Part shown: positions 8,954 through 20,000 of the stretch, one piece after another
How the letters are laid out: the number at the start of each line of letters is the position of its first letter
Position numbering within the stretch: the first letter of the stretch is position 1
DNA from: Rhodoferax mekongensis
Lineage (GTDB): Bacteria; Pseudomonadota; Gammaproteobacteria; Burkholderiales; Burkholderiaceae_C
DNA length: 64,000 nt
Direction of reading: 5' to 3'
NCBI RefSeq assembly: GCF_032191775.1
Contig: NZ_CP132507.1
Coordinates: 2,071,001-2,135,000 of the forward strand
Notes under the pieces: model-generated
The model's database searches: none
Told to the model about the DNA's origin: nothing
What the model saw: only the letters and a program-made list of their open reading frames with translations
Translations under genes and position numbers: made by a program

Positions 8954-10276
8954 ATGTTTTTTCGAGTTCTGTCGTTCCTGCTTTTGCAGGCGCTGGGGGC
9001 TGTCCTCGGCTATCTGCTTGCCGGTAAGTATTCTCCCGTCTGGGGTGCTGTGGTCGGCATTCTTGTGGGCAGTTATTTCTGGTTGTTGATCGATGCGGTG
9101 CGTGGTGCGAAGCTCATGCGCTGGCTGCAGTCGGGCGAGTCCACGGAGTTGACCCTCGGGTATGGTTTTTGGAATGAGGTGGCAGACCGCACGCGCCGTC
9201 AGATGCGTTCCCGTGAGCGTCGCGTGGCCGAAGGAGAAACCAAGCTCCAGGATTTTTTGGCTGCGCTGCAAGCCTCTCCGAACGGTGTTGTTCTGCTGGA
9301 TGCAAACGGTCGCATCGAATGGTTTAACCAGATGGCTGGGCAGCATTTCGGCTTTGATGCACGTCGTGACATGCTTCAGCACTTCGGGAATCTGGTTCGT
9401 GATCCTGGTTTCGCCACCTATTACTCCGGTCAGGATTTCTCACAAGGCCTGGTGATGCCGGGTCGCGAAAGCACAGGTTCGAAGCCTGTGCGCTTGTCCG
9501 TGCACCTGCATCCCTACGGGGAGGGGCGCAACCTCTTGCTGTCCCGTGACATTACGGCCTTGGAGCAGGCGGAGGCCATGCGCAGGGATTTCGTGGCCAA
9601 TGTGTCTCACGAAATCCGTACGCCCTTGACGGTGCTCGCTGGTTTTGTTGAAACCCTGCAGACGCTTCCCCTGGATGAGTCGGAGCGGCAGAGCTACTTG
9701 AACTTGATGTCCCAGCAAGCGTCGCGCATGCAGAGTCTGGTCAACGACTTGTTGACGCTTTCCCGCTTGGAGGGGAGCCCTGCGCCTTCAGGCTCAGATC
9801 TCGTGGACATGGTGCAGCTGTTGCAGCAGTGCAAACAGGAAGCCCACAACCTGTCGTCGTTGGTCTGGGGCAAGCCGCAGGACATTCAGTTTCTGGTGTC
9901 GGATGCCGTGGCAGTTACCGGTTCACCGTCTGAGTTGCACAGTGCGGTTTTCAATTTGATCGGCAATGCCATCCGTTACACACCGGCAGATAAGAGTATC
10001 CGGGTCCATTGGCATAAAACGGCTGAAGGCGAAGGCGAACTTTCGGTCCAAGATACGGGGCCGGGAATCGCGCCTGAACATATACCTCGCTTGACCGAGC
10101 GGTTTTACCGGGTCGACAGAAGCCGTTCGAGGGATACGGGGGGGACAGGCCTGGGTCTTGCTATCGTCAAACACGTGGCACAGCGCCATGGTGCTGAATT
10201 GCTGATTGAAAGCATTCCCGGACGGGGTTCTACCTTCACGCTGCGGTTCAGGGCGGCACGCGTCCGTCCTCAATAG
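8954..10276 (+). CDS. phoR: Phosphate regulon sensor histidine kinase PhoR
   Basis: This is the membrane kinase partner of PhoB, 440 residues. Two short hydrophobic segments fill residues 5-60 with almost no periplasmic loop, as usual for PhoR, which senses through PstB and PhoU. A PAS domain follows at about 100-200 (LQASPNGVVLLDANGRIEWFN in part). The phospho-acceptor His is in VANVSHEIRTPLTVL near residue 219. The ATPase domain shows the N-box FNLIGNAIRYTP, the G1 box DTGPGIAPEHI and the G2 box GGTGLGLAIVKHV. It is the last gene of the pst-pho operon and faces a convergent membrane-protein gene 28 bases away. Confidence 0.95.
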   Translation: MFFRVLSFLLLQALGAVLGYLLAGKYSPVWGAVVGILVGSYFWLLIDAVRGAKLMRWLQSGESTELTLGYGFWNEVADRTRRQMRSRERRVAEGETKLQDFLAALQASPNGVVLLDANGRIEWFNQMAGQHFGFDARRDMLQHFGNLVRDPGFATYYSGQDFSQGLVMPGRESTGSKPVRLSVHLHPYGEGRNLLLSRDITALEQAEAMRRDFVANVSHEIRTPLTVLAGFVETLQTLPLDESERQSYLNLMSQQASRMQSLVNDLLTLSRLEGSPAPSGSDLVDMVQLLQQCKQEAHNLSSLVWGKPQDIQFLVSDAVAVTGSPSELHSAVFNLIGNAIRYTPADKSIRVHWHKTAEGEGELSVQDTGPGIAPEHIPRLTERFYRVDRSRSRDTGGTGLGLAIVKHVAQRHGAELLIESIPGRGSTFTLRFRAARVRPQ

Positions 10277-10304
10277 GTCCGAGGTTCGCCAAGGTTCCGG
10301 GCGT

Positions 10305-12008
10305 TTAGCGGCGCTTCATGATCCAGAACATTTCCGAGTTGGCCACAGGGTGCTGCACCAAAGTGTGCGGTGCCCATACCGATCGGTCGACGATGGATGA
10401 AATTTCGGAGTTGGCTCCCGGTTCGGTCAGCAGCCATTCGCATGCTGCGGCTTCACTGGCAGGGCGCAGGTTGAGCTGACCATACCACTGGAGCGCCGCA
10501 ATTTGCGCGGTATCGAGGTTCAGCACTTGGGCACATTGGTCACGGGCAACAATTTGTGTCGCTTGCCGCACCATAGTGCGCGCGCTTTGCGCATAGTCCA
10601 GCAAGGGCATCCACAAGGTCATCAACAATAGCCAGCACAGCGACGCTCCGCTAGCGGGAAGCACCAGGCTTTTCCAGATCGCTGCGCGATGACGTCCCGC
10701 CCGCCACCGAACCAACCATCCCCAGGCCAAAGTGGCACCCAATGCAAACAAGAAGGGCAGTATCTGGAAGCTCGCCTCATAGCCCGGCGCCAAACGGGTC
10801 ACGTTCGCTGCCGGCTGGGGCGGGGTACCAGTTTGCATCGCAATCCAAACGACCCAGATGATCACTCCACACCCTGTAAAGAACAGCAAGGTGAACCAGT
10901 CGATCAATGCCGCAACTTGTCTGCGTAGGGTAGGCAATGCAAAGGCAGCCATGGCTGAGAAAGCGGGGAGTGCCAATAGCAAAGTCCGATCCGGAGCTCC
11001 TGAGAGCAGCATGGTGCCTACGCTGGTCACGATAAACCAGGATGGCAACGAGAGGTGCCGGCTGATGTTCAGATTGAACAGTTGCTTGCGCCAACGCCAG
11101 ACACTGTAAAGCGCCAAGGGCCAGGCAGGCCATGTGAACCAGAGCAGCAATTGGATGTGTCCATTCCAATAGGCCCAAGTCAGGGCGGGCCACTCCACCT
11201 TCCAACTCCAAAGTCCCAGCTTCCAAGCAAAGACGGCAGTGATGACGGAGACCGTCGCGAGGCCTATGGCTTCGAGGGTGATGTAGCTTTTGACTGCGTC
11301 ATTTCCTGCACCCGTGCGTTTGTCCATGGCGTGAATGCAAGCGCCGCCCAGCCCGAACATTAGTGACAGGGCAGGTGCCCCGCTCAAAGCCAATCCGGCT
11401 AGTCCCAAGACTGCACTGACGCAGGGTGCGGTGCGGTGGTAGGGAAGTGCGCTGAGCGCATAAAACAGGAGCGCGCTGAATCCCAGTTGCGCGAGTGCAG
11501 GTGTGGTTTCGTGTCCGAGTTGCGCCAGACCCAGGGATGCCAAAAATGCCAATAGGCCTCCATCTGCCATGGCACGCGCATAGTCGGTAGGTTTGGCTTC
11601 TCCGCCGAACGCGAAAGCGACTGGCTGGGCTGCAGGAGTGCGCGCGAGGTAGTAGCTGCCGTACCAAGTTCCGACAAAAGCCAATGTCAACAAGAGCGCA
11701 AAGGGAACCCGAACCCAGAAGTCTGCCGGCCATCCTGCTGGTGTCCAATTCAAGACCAAGGCTCCAATCCAATAAGGGAGGAGTGCAGGGAATTCCGGCT
11801 TGATGCCGAGTAGCGTCGGATGGATCCAGGATGCGTCCCCGCGTGCGAGCGCTGCCATGAATCCCAGAGCGCTCAAGTCGGCTGTCCGCCATGCATCACG
11901 ACCGATAAAGCCTGCACCGATAAAGGCCAGACACAACAGAATCAGTGCGGGACGCGGGAGTCGCCTGACAGAGGCTTGCGCAACGATGGCGGGGTTCGGT
12001 AGGTTCAC
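10305..12008 (-). CDS. Polytopic membrane protein, GT-C (ArnT-like) glycosyltransferase candidate
   Basis: The protein is 567 residues with about ten or more hydrophobic helices. The N-terminus has a helix ALILLCLAFIGAGFIGRDAW, then TADLSALGFMAALARGDASWIHPTLLG, a large first loop with an acidic residue as in GT-C enzymes that move sugars from polyprenyl phosphate. Segments such as LPYWIGALVL and WPADFWVRVPFALLLTLAFVGTWYGSYYLA fit the ArnT/PMT-like architecture. Acceptor and donor are unknown, and no lipid A or glycan genes are nearby. The C-terminal 100 residues look soluble. It is convergent with phoR and precedes nothing in an obvious operon. Assignment is by overall pattern only. Confidence 0.6.
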   Translation of the reverse strand: MNLPNPAIVAQASVRRLPRPALILLCLAFIGAGFIGRDAWRTADLSALGFMAALARGDASWIHPTLLGIKPEFPALLPYWIGALVLNWTPAGWPADFWVRVPFALLLTLAFVGTWYGSYYLARTPAAQPVAFAFGGEAKPTDYARAMADGGLLAFLASLGLAQLGHETTPALAQLGFSALLFYALSALPYHRTAPCVSAVLGLAGLALSGAPALSLMFGLGGACIHAMDKRTGAGNDAVKSYITLEAIGLATVSVITAVFAWKLGLWSWKVEWPALTWAYWNGHIQLLLWFTWPAWPLALYSVWRWRKQLFNLNISRHLSLPSWFIVTSVGTMLLSGAPDRTLLLALPAFSAMAAFALPTLRRQVAALIDWFTLLFFTGCGVIIWVVWIAMQTGTPPQPAANVTRLAPGYEASFQILPFLFALGATLAWGWLVRWRAGRHRAAIWKSLVLPASGASLCWLLLMTLWMPLLDYAQSARTMVRQATQIVARDQCAQVLNLDTAQIAALQWYGQLNLRPASEAAACEWLLTEPGANSEISSIVDRSVWAPHTLVQHPVANSEMFWIMKRR

Positions 12009-12038
12009 GCGGATCAGTCGGGAAACAGGTTTAAATCA

Positions 12039-12073
12039 AAAAAAAAGCAGCCCGGGATTCCGTGCTGCTTTTA
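12039..12073 (-). terminator. Intrinsic terminator of rpmE2
   Basis: On the minus strand AAAAGCAGC... pairs with ...GCTGCTTTT and runs into a tract of nine T residues. It lies about 30 bases after the rpmE2 stop. Confidence 0.85.
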
Positions 12074-12103
12074 TACCAACCCAGGCCGGAGCCTGAACTG
12101 AGC

Positions 12104-12361
12104 TTACTTCGCTGCGGTCTTGCCGAAACGGTTGCGGAATTTTTCCACGCGTCCGCCCATGTTGTCCACCGACTTTTGGGTGCCGGTGTAGAAGGGGTGG
12201 GATTCGCTGGTGGTATCCAACTTGAAGAGTGGCAGCTCGCGGCCGTCTTCCATCTTGATCATTTCCTTGGTGTTGGCGCAAGAACGTGTCACGAACTTGA
12301 AGCCGTTGGACATGTCCTGGAAGCAAACTTCGCGGTAGTTGGGGTGAATGCCTTCTTTCAT
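12104..12361 (-). CDS. rpmE2: 50S ribosomal protein L31, type B
   Basis: This ribosomal protein of about 85 residues begins [12 protein letters not shown]. The central part [20 protein letters not shown] and the end NRFGKTAAK match L31 type B, the zinc-free paralogue: the CxxC pairs of the zinc form are absent and only two isolated Cys remain. Such forms replace zinc L31 when zinc is scarce in many bacteria, although in some betaproteobacteria type B is the only copy. I chose ATG 12361 with GGAG six bases upstream over an in-frame ATG at 12373 that overlaps that site. It is transcribed downstream of rho. Confidence 0.93.
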   Translation of the reverse strand: MKEGIHPNYREVCFQDMSNGFKFVTRSCANTKEMIKMEDGRELPLFKLDTTSESHPFYTGTQKSVDNMGGRVEKFRNRFGKTAAK

Positions 12362-12452
12362 ACTCTTCTCCATCAGTTGCGCTAGCCGCGCCGGTCCTTG
12401 CGCAAACCCTGCGCAATATAAAAACTCGGCGTACTTGTCGCGAAAACCCTAA

Positions 12453-12458
12453 ATTATA
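12453..12458 (-). promoter_or_regulatory. Possible -10 element of an rpmE2 promoter
   Basis: TATAAT occurs on the minus strand in the rho-rpmE2 gap, about 90 bases before the rpmE2 start. No good -35 is seen 17 bp upstream, so this is tentative. Confidence 0.35.
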
Positions 12459-12470
12459 GCTTAGTCCGTA

Positions 12471-13736
12471 TCAGCCGCCCCGACGCATCATGTCGAAGAA
12501 CTCGCTGTTGTTCTTGGTGGCACGCATTTGCTTGAGCACCATTTCCATGGATTCGATCTCGTCCATGTTGTAGAGGAACTGGCGCAGGATGCGGGTCTTT
12601 TGCAGAATTTCCGGCTGAAGCAGCAATTCTTCGCGGCGGGTGCCACTGCGGTTCAGCTGGATAGACGGGAATATCCGCTTTTCGTACAGGCGACGGTCCA
12701 GATGCACTTCGCTGTTGCCGGTGCCCTTGAACTCTTCAAAAATCACTTCGTCCATACGGCTGCCGGTATCCACCAGTGCGGTTGCAATGATGGTCAGTGA
12801 GCCGCCTTCTTCGACGTTACGGGCCGCACCCAGGAAGCGTTTGGGGCGCTGCAACGCATTCGCATCCACACCACCGGTCAACACTTTTCCGGAAGATGGA
12901 ACCACGTTGTTGTAAGCCCGGGCCAGACGGGTGATGGAGTCCAGCAGGATCACCACGTCTTTTTTGAGCTCTACCAGGCGCTTCGCTCGCTCGATCACCA
13001 TTTCGGCAACGTGCACGTGACGCGCTGCGGGTTCGTCGAAGGTGGAGGCAATCACCTCACCTTTGACGGTGCGCTGCATTTCGGTCACTTCTTCGGGGCG
13101 CTCATCAACCAGCAGCACCATCATGTGGCTGTCGGGGTAGTTGGCGGAAATGGCGTGAGCGATGTGCTGCATCATCACGGTCTTGCCACTCTTGGGTGGT
13201 GCAACCAACAAAGCACGTTGGCCCTTACCGATGGGCGCAATGATGTCAATCACGCGGCCGGTGATGTTTTCGTCGGTCTTGAGGCCATCTTGCTCCAAGC
13301 GCATTTGCACCTTGGGGAACAAGGGGGTCAAGTTTTCAAACATGACCTTGTGCTTGTTGCCTTCGGGCGGACCGCCGTTCACCTTGTCCAACTTGTTCAG
13401 CGCAAAGTAACGTTCGCCGTCTTTCGGTGTGCGGACTTCACCTTCAATCATGTCCCCGGTGTGCAGGTTGAAGCGGCGCACCTGGCTGGGGCTGATATAG
13501 ATGTCGTCCGTGCTGGCGGTGTAGCTGGTGTCGGGGCTACGCAGGAAGCCGAAACCGTCCGGCAGGATTTCCAGCACGCCGTCAGCAATGATCTGCTCGC
13601 CGGCACGGGCCCGTTTCTTGATGATGGCGAACATCAGCTCCTGCTTGCGCATGCGGCCGGTGTTTTCAATCTCAAGTTCTTCTGCTTGCTTGAGCACTTC
13701 GGACACGTGCAGTGCTTTGAGTTCGTTTAAATGCAT
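12471..13736 (-). CDS. rho: Transcription termination factor Rho
   Basis: This hexameric RNA-dependent ATPase (421 residues) ends untranslated transcripts. The N-terminal Rho_N domain begins [14 protein letters not shown]. The cold-shock-like RNA-binding domain shows GFGFLRSPD and [19 protein letters not shown]. The ATPase has Walker A PKSGKT at residues 181-186, Walker B in [15 protein letters not shown], and the Q and R loops in [26 protein letters not shown]. The end [10 protein letters not shown] is typical. The length is the standard short form. A leader of about 220 bases separates it from trxA upstream, and rpmE2 follows on the same strand. Confidence 0.97.
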   Translation of the reverse strand: MHLNELKALHVSEVLKQAEELEIENTGRMRKQELMFAIIKKRARAGEQIIADGVLEILPDGFGFLRSPDTSYTASTDDIYISPSQVRRFNLHTGDMIEGEVRTPKDGERYFALNKLDKVNGGPPEGNKHKVMFENLTPLFPKVQMRLEQDGLKTDENITGRVIDIIAPIGKGQRALLVAPPKSGKTVMMQHIAHAISANYPDSHMMVLLVDERPEEVTEMQRTVKGEVIASTFDEPAARHVHVAEMVIERAKRLVELKKDVVILLDSITRLARAYNNVVPSSGKVLTGGVDANALQRPKRFLGAARNVEEGGSLTIIATALVDTGSRMDEVIFEEFKGTGNSEVHLDRRLYEKRIFPSIQLNRSGTRREELLLQPEILQKTRILRQFLYNMDEIESMEMVLKQMRATKNNSEFFDMMRRGG

Positions 13737-13913
13737 GGAGTGGGTCCCGTCAGGGCGTTAACCGGAAATCGGCAAGGAAACCAGGGTTGGTTCGAAAAAT
13801 TCAGGGGAGTGGGGGTTGAGGCAAGACCGTGTGCTTGGCCTCGGTGTCCTGAGCCTGATCTGGCTGACCGCCTTCAATCCGGCGGGTGAACACAAATATT
13901 ATGACAGGAAATT

Positions 13914-13940
13914 GCGACCGTGCTGCAGTGTCACGGTCGC
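13914..13940 (-). terminator. Hairpin after trxA, in the trxA-rho gap
   Basis: GCGACCGTG and CACGGTCGC form a perfect 9-bp stem with a 9-base loop, 17 bases after the trxA stop on the minus strand. The run after it is only weakly T-rich, so termination may be incomplete. The remaining gap to the rho start (13737-13913) holds no gene; it would be the rho leader, where Rho autoregulation is known in other bacteria. Confidence 0.5.
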
Positions 13941-13956
13941 AGGAGTGAAAGGCGGA

Positions 13957-14289
13957 TCAGGCCAGTTGCTGGTCGATGAAGGCCGTCAGTTGCGCTTTGC
14001 TCAGTGCGCCTACCTTGGTAGCAGCCAATTGACCGTCCTTGAACAACATCAATGTGGGGATACCGCGGATACCGAACTTGGCTGGAATGTCGCGGTTTTC
14101 GTCCACGTTCATCTTGGCGATCTGCAACTTGCCCTCGTAGGTAGCAGACACCTCGTCCAGAATGGGCGCGATCATTTTGCAGGGGCCGCACCACTCAGCC
14201 CAGTAGTCCACCAGGATGGGTTGCGCAGACTGCAATACATCGGCTTCAAATGTGGCGTCGGTGACGTGTTTGATGAGTTCGCTGGCCAT
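13957..14289 (-). CDS. trxA: Thioredoxin 1
   Basis: This small cytoplasmic dithiol reductant (110 residues) has the active site [13 protein letters not shown], the cis-Pro loop [12 protein letters not shown] and the buried Asp in the VDYWAEW strand. Start, length and end (AFIDQQLA) match thioredoxin 1. trxA directly upstream of rho is a common betaproteobacterial arrangement. It is divergent from addB with 46 bases between the starts, so both promoters must lie in or close to this small gap. Confidence 0.97.
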   Translation of the reverse strand: MASELIKHVTDATFEADVLQSAQPILVDYWAEWCGPCKMIAPILDEVSATYEGKLQIAKMNVDENRDIPAKFGIRGIPTLMLFKDGQLAATKVGALSKAQLTAFIDQQLA

Positions 14290-14335
14290 GGAGTTTCCTT
14301 TGGAAGAGTGCTAATGCAGCTAAAGTTGCGGCATT

Positions 14336-17002
14336 GTGACAGAAACCAAGTCCCCCCACGACGCCCCGCAAACTATCACCGGCATAGCCAAAAGCGATGC
14401 AGCCCGGGGGCTGCGGGCCTTCTCGTATGCGGCAAGTCATCCCGCCATGGCCTTATGGTCCGCACCCGGTATCGGGCTCGTTCACCGACTGCAGGCGTGG
14501 ATGACGCAGTCTGGAGCCCACCCCGGCCGCACCCTGGTGTTGCTGCCCTATGCCCAACTACTGCCCTTGGCACGCAGGGTGTGGTCGGATCTGCATCCGC
14601 AGGGTTTTTCTCCCAGGTTTGAAACCACCTCGAATTGGCTGGCATCCATGTCCGCGCGGAGGCTCCAGGCTACCGACATCAGCCAGGACATGGCTCTGGA
14701 CACGCTGACAGCCCAACAACTGCTGGCCCAGGCAGGCATGGGAGCTGAATCTTCACTCGCGGGCCTGCTGGCAGAAGCTGCTCAGCAACTCGCACCTTGG
14801 GCAGCGGCTGCAGGTCCCCAGGGGCGCGGGGAATGGGCCTCGCAGGCGCGCGCTGGCGTGTCGGCGGGCATGGAAAGCCAAGCGCTTGCTTGGGAGGCCC
14901 GGGTCGCCCGGATCGCTGTGGAGTGGGCGGCGGTGTCTTCCTATTCCACCGATGTGTTGTTTGACAGTGATGCATTGGAACCATGGGATGCCGTGGCTTT
15001 GGTGCAAGGCTTGGTGTCCGACCCGGTATCCACCGCCCTGAAGGCGCATTGGGGCAGCAAGGCAGAGCTATTCCGGTTGGACAGCCAAGAGCCTGAGGTA
15101 GGCGCCGCTTTGAAACTGGAGTTGGACCACCTGCATTTTCATGCCTGTGCCGATGCCGAAGACGAAGCCCAGCGGGCGGCTGCCTGTGCCATCGCCCATG
15201 TGGCGGCTGATCGCTATCCCTTGGCGCTGGTGTCTTCGGACCGCGCACTGACGCGGCGGGTGCGGGCCATGCTGGAGTCTGCAGGTATTGCCATGCGGGA
15301 TGAGAACGGCTGGAAGCTCTCCACCAGCCGGGCCGGAGCGGCGCTGATGGCCTTGCTGCGGGCTGCCGTCTGGAACGCCAGCACGGATGCCGTGTTAAAT
15401 GCGTTCAAGCAGGCTCCAGCCTTTGCTGCGGACCTTCAGGCTTTGGAACAAGCTTTGCGCAAAGAGCAGGTACGCGATTGGCGCCATGTATCCGGCTGCA
15501 AACCCGTCAAGGACTCAGAGGCTTTGCGCGCCATGTGTGTCCGTATCGATCAGGTGCGCACTGAGTTGAGTGGCAGCCGCCCCTTGCCCGTATGGCTGGC
15601 GCGCATGCAAGCGGTGTTGCAGACTTGCGGTTGGTGGGAGCCTTTACAGGCGGATGAGGCTGGAGCCATGGCGCTGGGTGCACTGCAGCTGACCCAGCCG
15701 GAGCCACAAGTCTGGGCAGACTATGTGGACGCAGCCTTGTGGGCCGGCACCCGTATGGACTTGAGCGCCTTTTCGTCCTGGGTGAATCAGGTGCTCGAAG
15801 CCCACAGCTTCCAACCCGCCTATCCGGATGAGGAACAAGTCGTCATTCTGCCCATGAGCCAGATGCTGGCCCGGCCTTTTGCGGCCGTGGTGCTGGCCGG
15901 CTGCGACGAGGTGCGTTTGAATCCGTCCCCCGAGCCATCAGGCATTTGGACTCCCGCGCAGCGTGCGGCATTGGGCATGCCCTCACGCAAAGAGTTGGAG
16001 GCGCGCTTGCGCGCATCCTGGCGCCAGGCCTTGCAGGCGCCAGCGGTCGAGGTACTGTGGCGCAGCAGTGACGACACCGGTGAACACATCGCGGCCAGCC
16101 CGCTGGTGCAGTGGTTGCGCCTGCAGCCGGGCGCGCAAGAGGCGCTGGCGAGTGATCCACGCACATCCAGGCAGGTCATGCCCGCGCCTGTGCTCCCGCC
16201 TACGCCGCATGGTGACCGATTGTCGGTGCGCCAGTTGTCGGCCAGTGCTTACGAAGATTTGCGCACTTGCCCCTACCGCTTTTTTGCGCTTCGGCAACTC
16301 GGTCTCAAGACGGTGGACGAGTTGGAGTCCGATGTGGACAAGCGGGACTTCGGGCTCTGGCTGCATGCGGTGCTGCAGGAATTTCACACCGCTTTGCAGA
16401 CAGAGTCTTTGAGCGGCCTTGAGCCGCGCAGCACCTTGTTGGAGGCTTGCGCAAACTCGGTGACCGCCTCCATGGGTTTGCCCGATGGAGAGTTTTTGCC
16501 CTTCGCCGCAGCTTGGCCTCATGTGCGCGACGGCTACTTGCAGTGGCTGGAAAAGCACGAGGCCCAGGGCTGGACCTATGCCAGTGGCGAAACCGCGCAC
16601 ACCCAGACTGTGGGCAGCGTCATGCTGATGGGTCGCATAGACCGCACGGACACCGGCACCGGCGGAGCTGTCATGGTGCTGGACTACAAAACCGAGCCTG
16701 CCGCCAAAACCAAAGAGCGGGTCAAAAACCCGCTGGAAGACACCCAGATTGCCTTTTACGCTGCGCTGTTGCCCCACGACACCTTGCAGGCCGCCTACAT
16801 CAATGTGGGCGAGCGGGACGGGACTGTGCCCGTAGAGCAAAAAGACATTGTGCTGGCCCGTGACGCCTTGGTGGAAGGCATCATCTCTGACATGGCCCGA
16901 CTCGCGGCCGGAGAGCCCTTGCCTGCGCTGGGGGATGGCGTGGCATGTGACTACTGCCAGGCGCGTGGCTTGTGCCGCAAAGATTTCTGGAGCGCGCCAT
17001 GA
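14336..17002 (+). CDS. addB: AddB-type ATP-dependent nuclease subunit with PD-(D/E)XK domain and Fe-S cysteines
   Basis: This 888-residue protein should be the AddB half of an AddAB helicase-nuclease that resects double-strand breaks for RecA. The N-terminal two thirds form an inactivated helicase-like fold. The C-terminal nuclease has VMVLDYKTEPAAKT (the D...K pair) and DTQIAFYAALL (the Q...Y helix). Four Cys are placed as in the AddB iron-sulfur fold: C645 in TCPYRFF, then C871, C874 and C880 in CDYCQARGLC. The start is GTG with a weak ribosome-binding site. It overlaps addA by four bases. An equivalent annotation would be PD-(D/E)XK nuclease family protein. Confidence 0.85.
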   Translation: MTETKSPHDAPQTITGIAKSDAARGLRAFSYAASHPAMALWSAPGIGLVHRLQAWMTQSGAHPGRTLVLLPYAQLLPLARRVWSDLHPQGFSPRFETTSNWLASMSARRLQATDISQDMALDTLTAQQLLAQAGMGAESSLAGLLAEAAQQLAPWAAAAGPQGRGEWASQARAGVSAGMESQALAWEARVARIAVEWAAVSSYSTDVLFDSDALEPWDAVALVQGLVSDPVSTALKAHWGSKAELFRLDSQEPEVGAALKLELDHLHFHACADAEDEAQRAAACAIAHVAADRYPLALVSSDRALTRRVRAMLESAGIAMRDENGWKLSTSRAGAALMALLRAAVWNASTDAVLNAFKQAPAFAADLQALEQALRKEQVRDWRHVSGCKPVKDSEALRAMCVRIDQVRTELSGSRPLPVWLARMQAVLQTCGWWEPLQADEAGAMALGALQLTQPEPQVWADYVDAALWAGTRMDLSAFSSWVNQVLEAHSFQPAYPDEEQVVILPMSQMLARPFAAVVLAGCDEVRLNPSPEPSGIWTPAQRAALGMPSRKELEARLRASWRQALQAPAVEVLWRSSDDTGEHIAASPLVQWLRLQPGAQEALASDPRTSRQVMPAPVLPPTPHGDRLSVRQLSASAYEDLRTCPYRFFALRQLGLKTVDELESDVDKRDFGLWLHAVLQEFHTALQTESLSGLEPRSTLLEACANSVTASMGLPDGEFLPFAAAWPHVRDGYLQWLEKHEAQGWTYASGETAHTQTVGSVMLMGRIDRTDTGTGGAVMVLDYKTEPAAKTKERVKNPLEDTQIAFYAALLPHDTLQAAYINVGERDGTVPVEQKDIVLARDALVEGIISDMARLAAGEPLPALGDGVACDYCQARGLCRKDFWSAP

Positions 17003-20000
17003 GTGCCGTGCACGACACCGCCGCCTACGAGGTAAACGGCCGCCACGTAGCAAGGGCCGAGTTTTATGCCATCGCCTGCGACCCCCGCCGCAGCGTGGCG
17101 GTGGAGGCCTGTGCCGGTGCCGGCAAGACCTGGATGCTGGTGTCTCGCATGGTGCGCGCCTTGCTTGATGGCGCAGCGCCGCATGAGATTCTGGCCATCA
17201 CCTTCACCAAAAAAGCGGCCGGTGAAATGCGCGAGCGCCTCTATGACTGGCTGCGAAGCTATGCCCACGCAGATGACGCCAGCTTGCGCCGCGAGCTGCA
17301 GCTGCGCGGTGTGCAGGGCGAGCCCGGCACAGAGCAGCTGGCCAAGCTGCGCGGCTTGCATGAGGCTTTGCTGCTTGCTGGCCGGCCGGTGCAGGTGCGC
17401 ACCTTCCACAGCTGGTTTGCGGCGCTGTTGCGTAGCGCGCCGCTGGGCATGTTGCACCAGCTGGGCTTGCCCACGCAGTACGAGCTGCTGGAGAACGATG
17501 CCAAGGCCATCGCCCAGGTGTGGCGCCGCTTTCACACCCGCATTGCCCAGGATGCGGCGGCCCGCGCTGACTATCTGGAGGCGGTAGGCGTCTACGGGCG
17601 CCACGGCACGCTCAAGGCGCTGGAAGCCGCTATCTACAAGCGCACCGAGTTTGCCCTGGCTGACGAACAGGGCGTGGTCGACGCGTCGGTGTTGCATTTC
17701 ACGCAGCAGTTCCCGGCCATGTCGGCGTGGTCGCAGCCCCAGGAGCGTATGTTCAGCGACGTGGCGCAACAGCTGCTCTGGGCCAGTGCCAAAGCGCTGG
17801 GCGCCAGCAGCCTGAAGACCTGCACAGAAGCAGGCTCGGAACTGGAGAAAGCGCTGACCTCACGCGATGCCACCGCGATTTTCAAAGCCCTTTTCACCGA
17901 CAAAGGCACCCCTCGCAAACTGAGCGAAAAGGTGGTCGGCATTGAGACCGTGCGCGAAGCCCAGGCCTTGCTGGCCGAGACCAAAGCCGCCATGGACCAG
18001 CACCAGGCCTGGCTGCACCAGCAACGCATGGCCCGCCTGAGCCGGGGCTTGCTCCAAGACTACGCCGCCCTCAAGCGCGAGCGGGGCTGGATTGACATGG
18101 GCGATCTGGAGCAGGCCGCATTGCGCCTGCTCTCGGAGGAAGAGATTTCCGGCTGGCTGCAGGAGCGCCTGGATGCACGCGTCAAGCACTTGCTGATCGA
18201 CGAGTTTCAGGACACCAACCCCTTGCAATGGCAGGCCCTGAGCACCTGGTTGCAGGGCTACGGCGGCGCGGGCAACCGCCCCGGGGTGTTCATTGTGGGC
18301 GACCCCAAGCAGAGCATTTACCGCTTCCGCCGCGCTGAACCGCAGGTCTTCCGCGCAGCCAAAGCGTTTGTGGTGGAGGGCTTGCAAGGCGATGTGCTGA
18401 GCTGCGACCACACGCGGCGCAATGCGCAGGCCATCATCAGCGTGGTGAACACGGCCATGCAGGCCGCGCAGGATGCCGGTGAGTTTGAAGACTTCCGGCA
18501 GCACACCTCCGAGTCGGTGGACGCCGGCTCGGTGTGGAAGCTGCCACGCATCGAGCGCACCGCCAAACCCGAAGAAGATGGGTCTGAGGAAATGGGCTGG
18601 CGCGACAGCCTGACCACGCCTCGCCACGAGTCCGAAGACACCCTCAAAACCCTGGAGTGCCGGCAGGCCGCCCTGTGGTTGGCCGGGCAGCTCAGCGGGC
18701 GCGGCGGGCACTTGCGGCCGCAAGACATCATGGTGCTGGCCCGCAAGCGCGAACGCTTGACGCTGATGCAGCAAGAGCTGGCGGCACTGCGCATTCCGGC
18801 CCAGCAGCCTGAGAAAAACGAGTTGGGCGAGATGCCCGAAGTGCAAGACCTCGTGGCCTTGCTCGATGTGCTGGTGTCGCCCGCGCACGACCTGTCACTG
18901 GCGCGTGCGCTCAAGTCGCCTTTGTTTGGTGCGAGCGATGAAGATCTGGTGGACTTGAGCCTCTTGCACCAGACAGCCCGCCGCCAGGCACGCGCGGCAG
19001 ACCCCGAAGCGCTCGTACCCGGCTGGTTGGCGGTGTTGTGTGAGTTCGCCGCCGCCGACCCGGACGTGGAGGGCGGCTTGCCCCTGAACCCGCGCATGCT
19101 GTCGGCAGCCCGGTCCCTCACACGCTGGCAGGGCTGGGTACAGAGCTTGCCTGTGCACGATGCACTGAGCGCCATCTATGACGACGGTGACGTGTTGGCC
19201 CGCTTCGCCGCCGCCAGCCCGGCGGTGCTGCGGGAGAGTGTCTTGGCCAATGTGCGCGCGTTGCTCAATGCCGCCTTGCAGGTGGACGGCGGGCGTTACA
19301 GCACCGCCTACACCCTGGTACGCGCGCTGCGTGCCGGCGGCATTCCCGCGCCGGTGCGGGCCGACGCAGGCGCGGTGCGCCTGCTCACCATCCACGGCGC
19401 CAAGGGGCTGGAGGCGCCGCTGGTGATATTGCTGGACACTGATGCCGAAGGTACCCGGCCCGAATCCATGGGCGTGCTCGTGGATTGGCCGGGCGAGGCT
19501 GCTTACCCCCGCAAGTTTGTGTTTCTGGCCAGCGAGTCCCGCCCACCTGCCTGTGTGGTGGATACCCTTGCTTTGGAGCAAACCGCCCGCGCGCGGGAGG
19601 AACTCAATGCTTTGTATGTAGCGCTCACCCGTACCCAGTCCACCCTGGTGCTCTCCAGCACCGCGCCCCACCGCGAGCGCGAGGGCAGCTGGTGGAAGCG
19701 CTTGCAGGAGCTTGCGGCAGACATTGCGCCTTCCACGGCTCTCGAGGGGGTAGACAGTGCGGAGTCGACCGAATCGGACACTGCTGAGCCCTTCGCTTTG
19801 TGGGTGCTCCCCACTGAAGGTTTGAAGAGAAAAGTGCCTCTAGCGCCCATGGAATATGCGCGAGCAGCTTCTGAATTAATAGCGGTTGCTGAGCGGGAAA
19901 GTTTGGAGTCCCGTATCGGCCAAGCCATGCACCGCTTGCTGGAATGGCTGCCGCTGCGCGAGGGCCAGGTACCAGACGCAGATGCATGGACGCCTGAGCA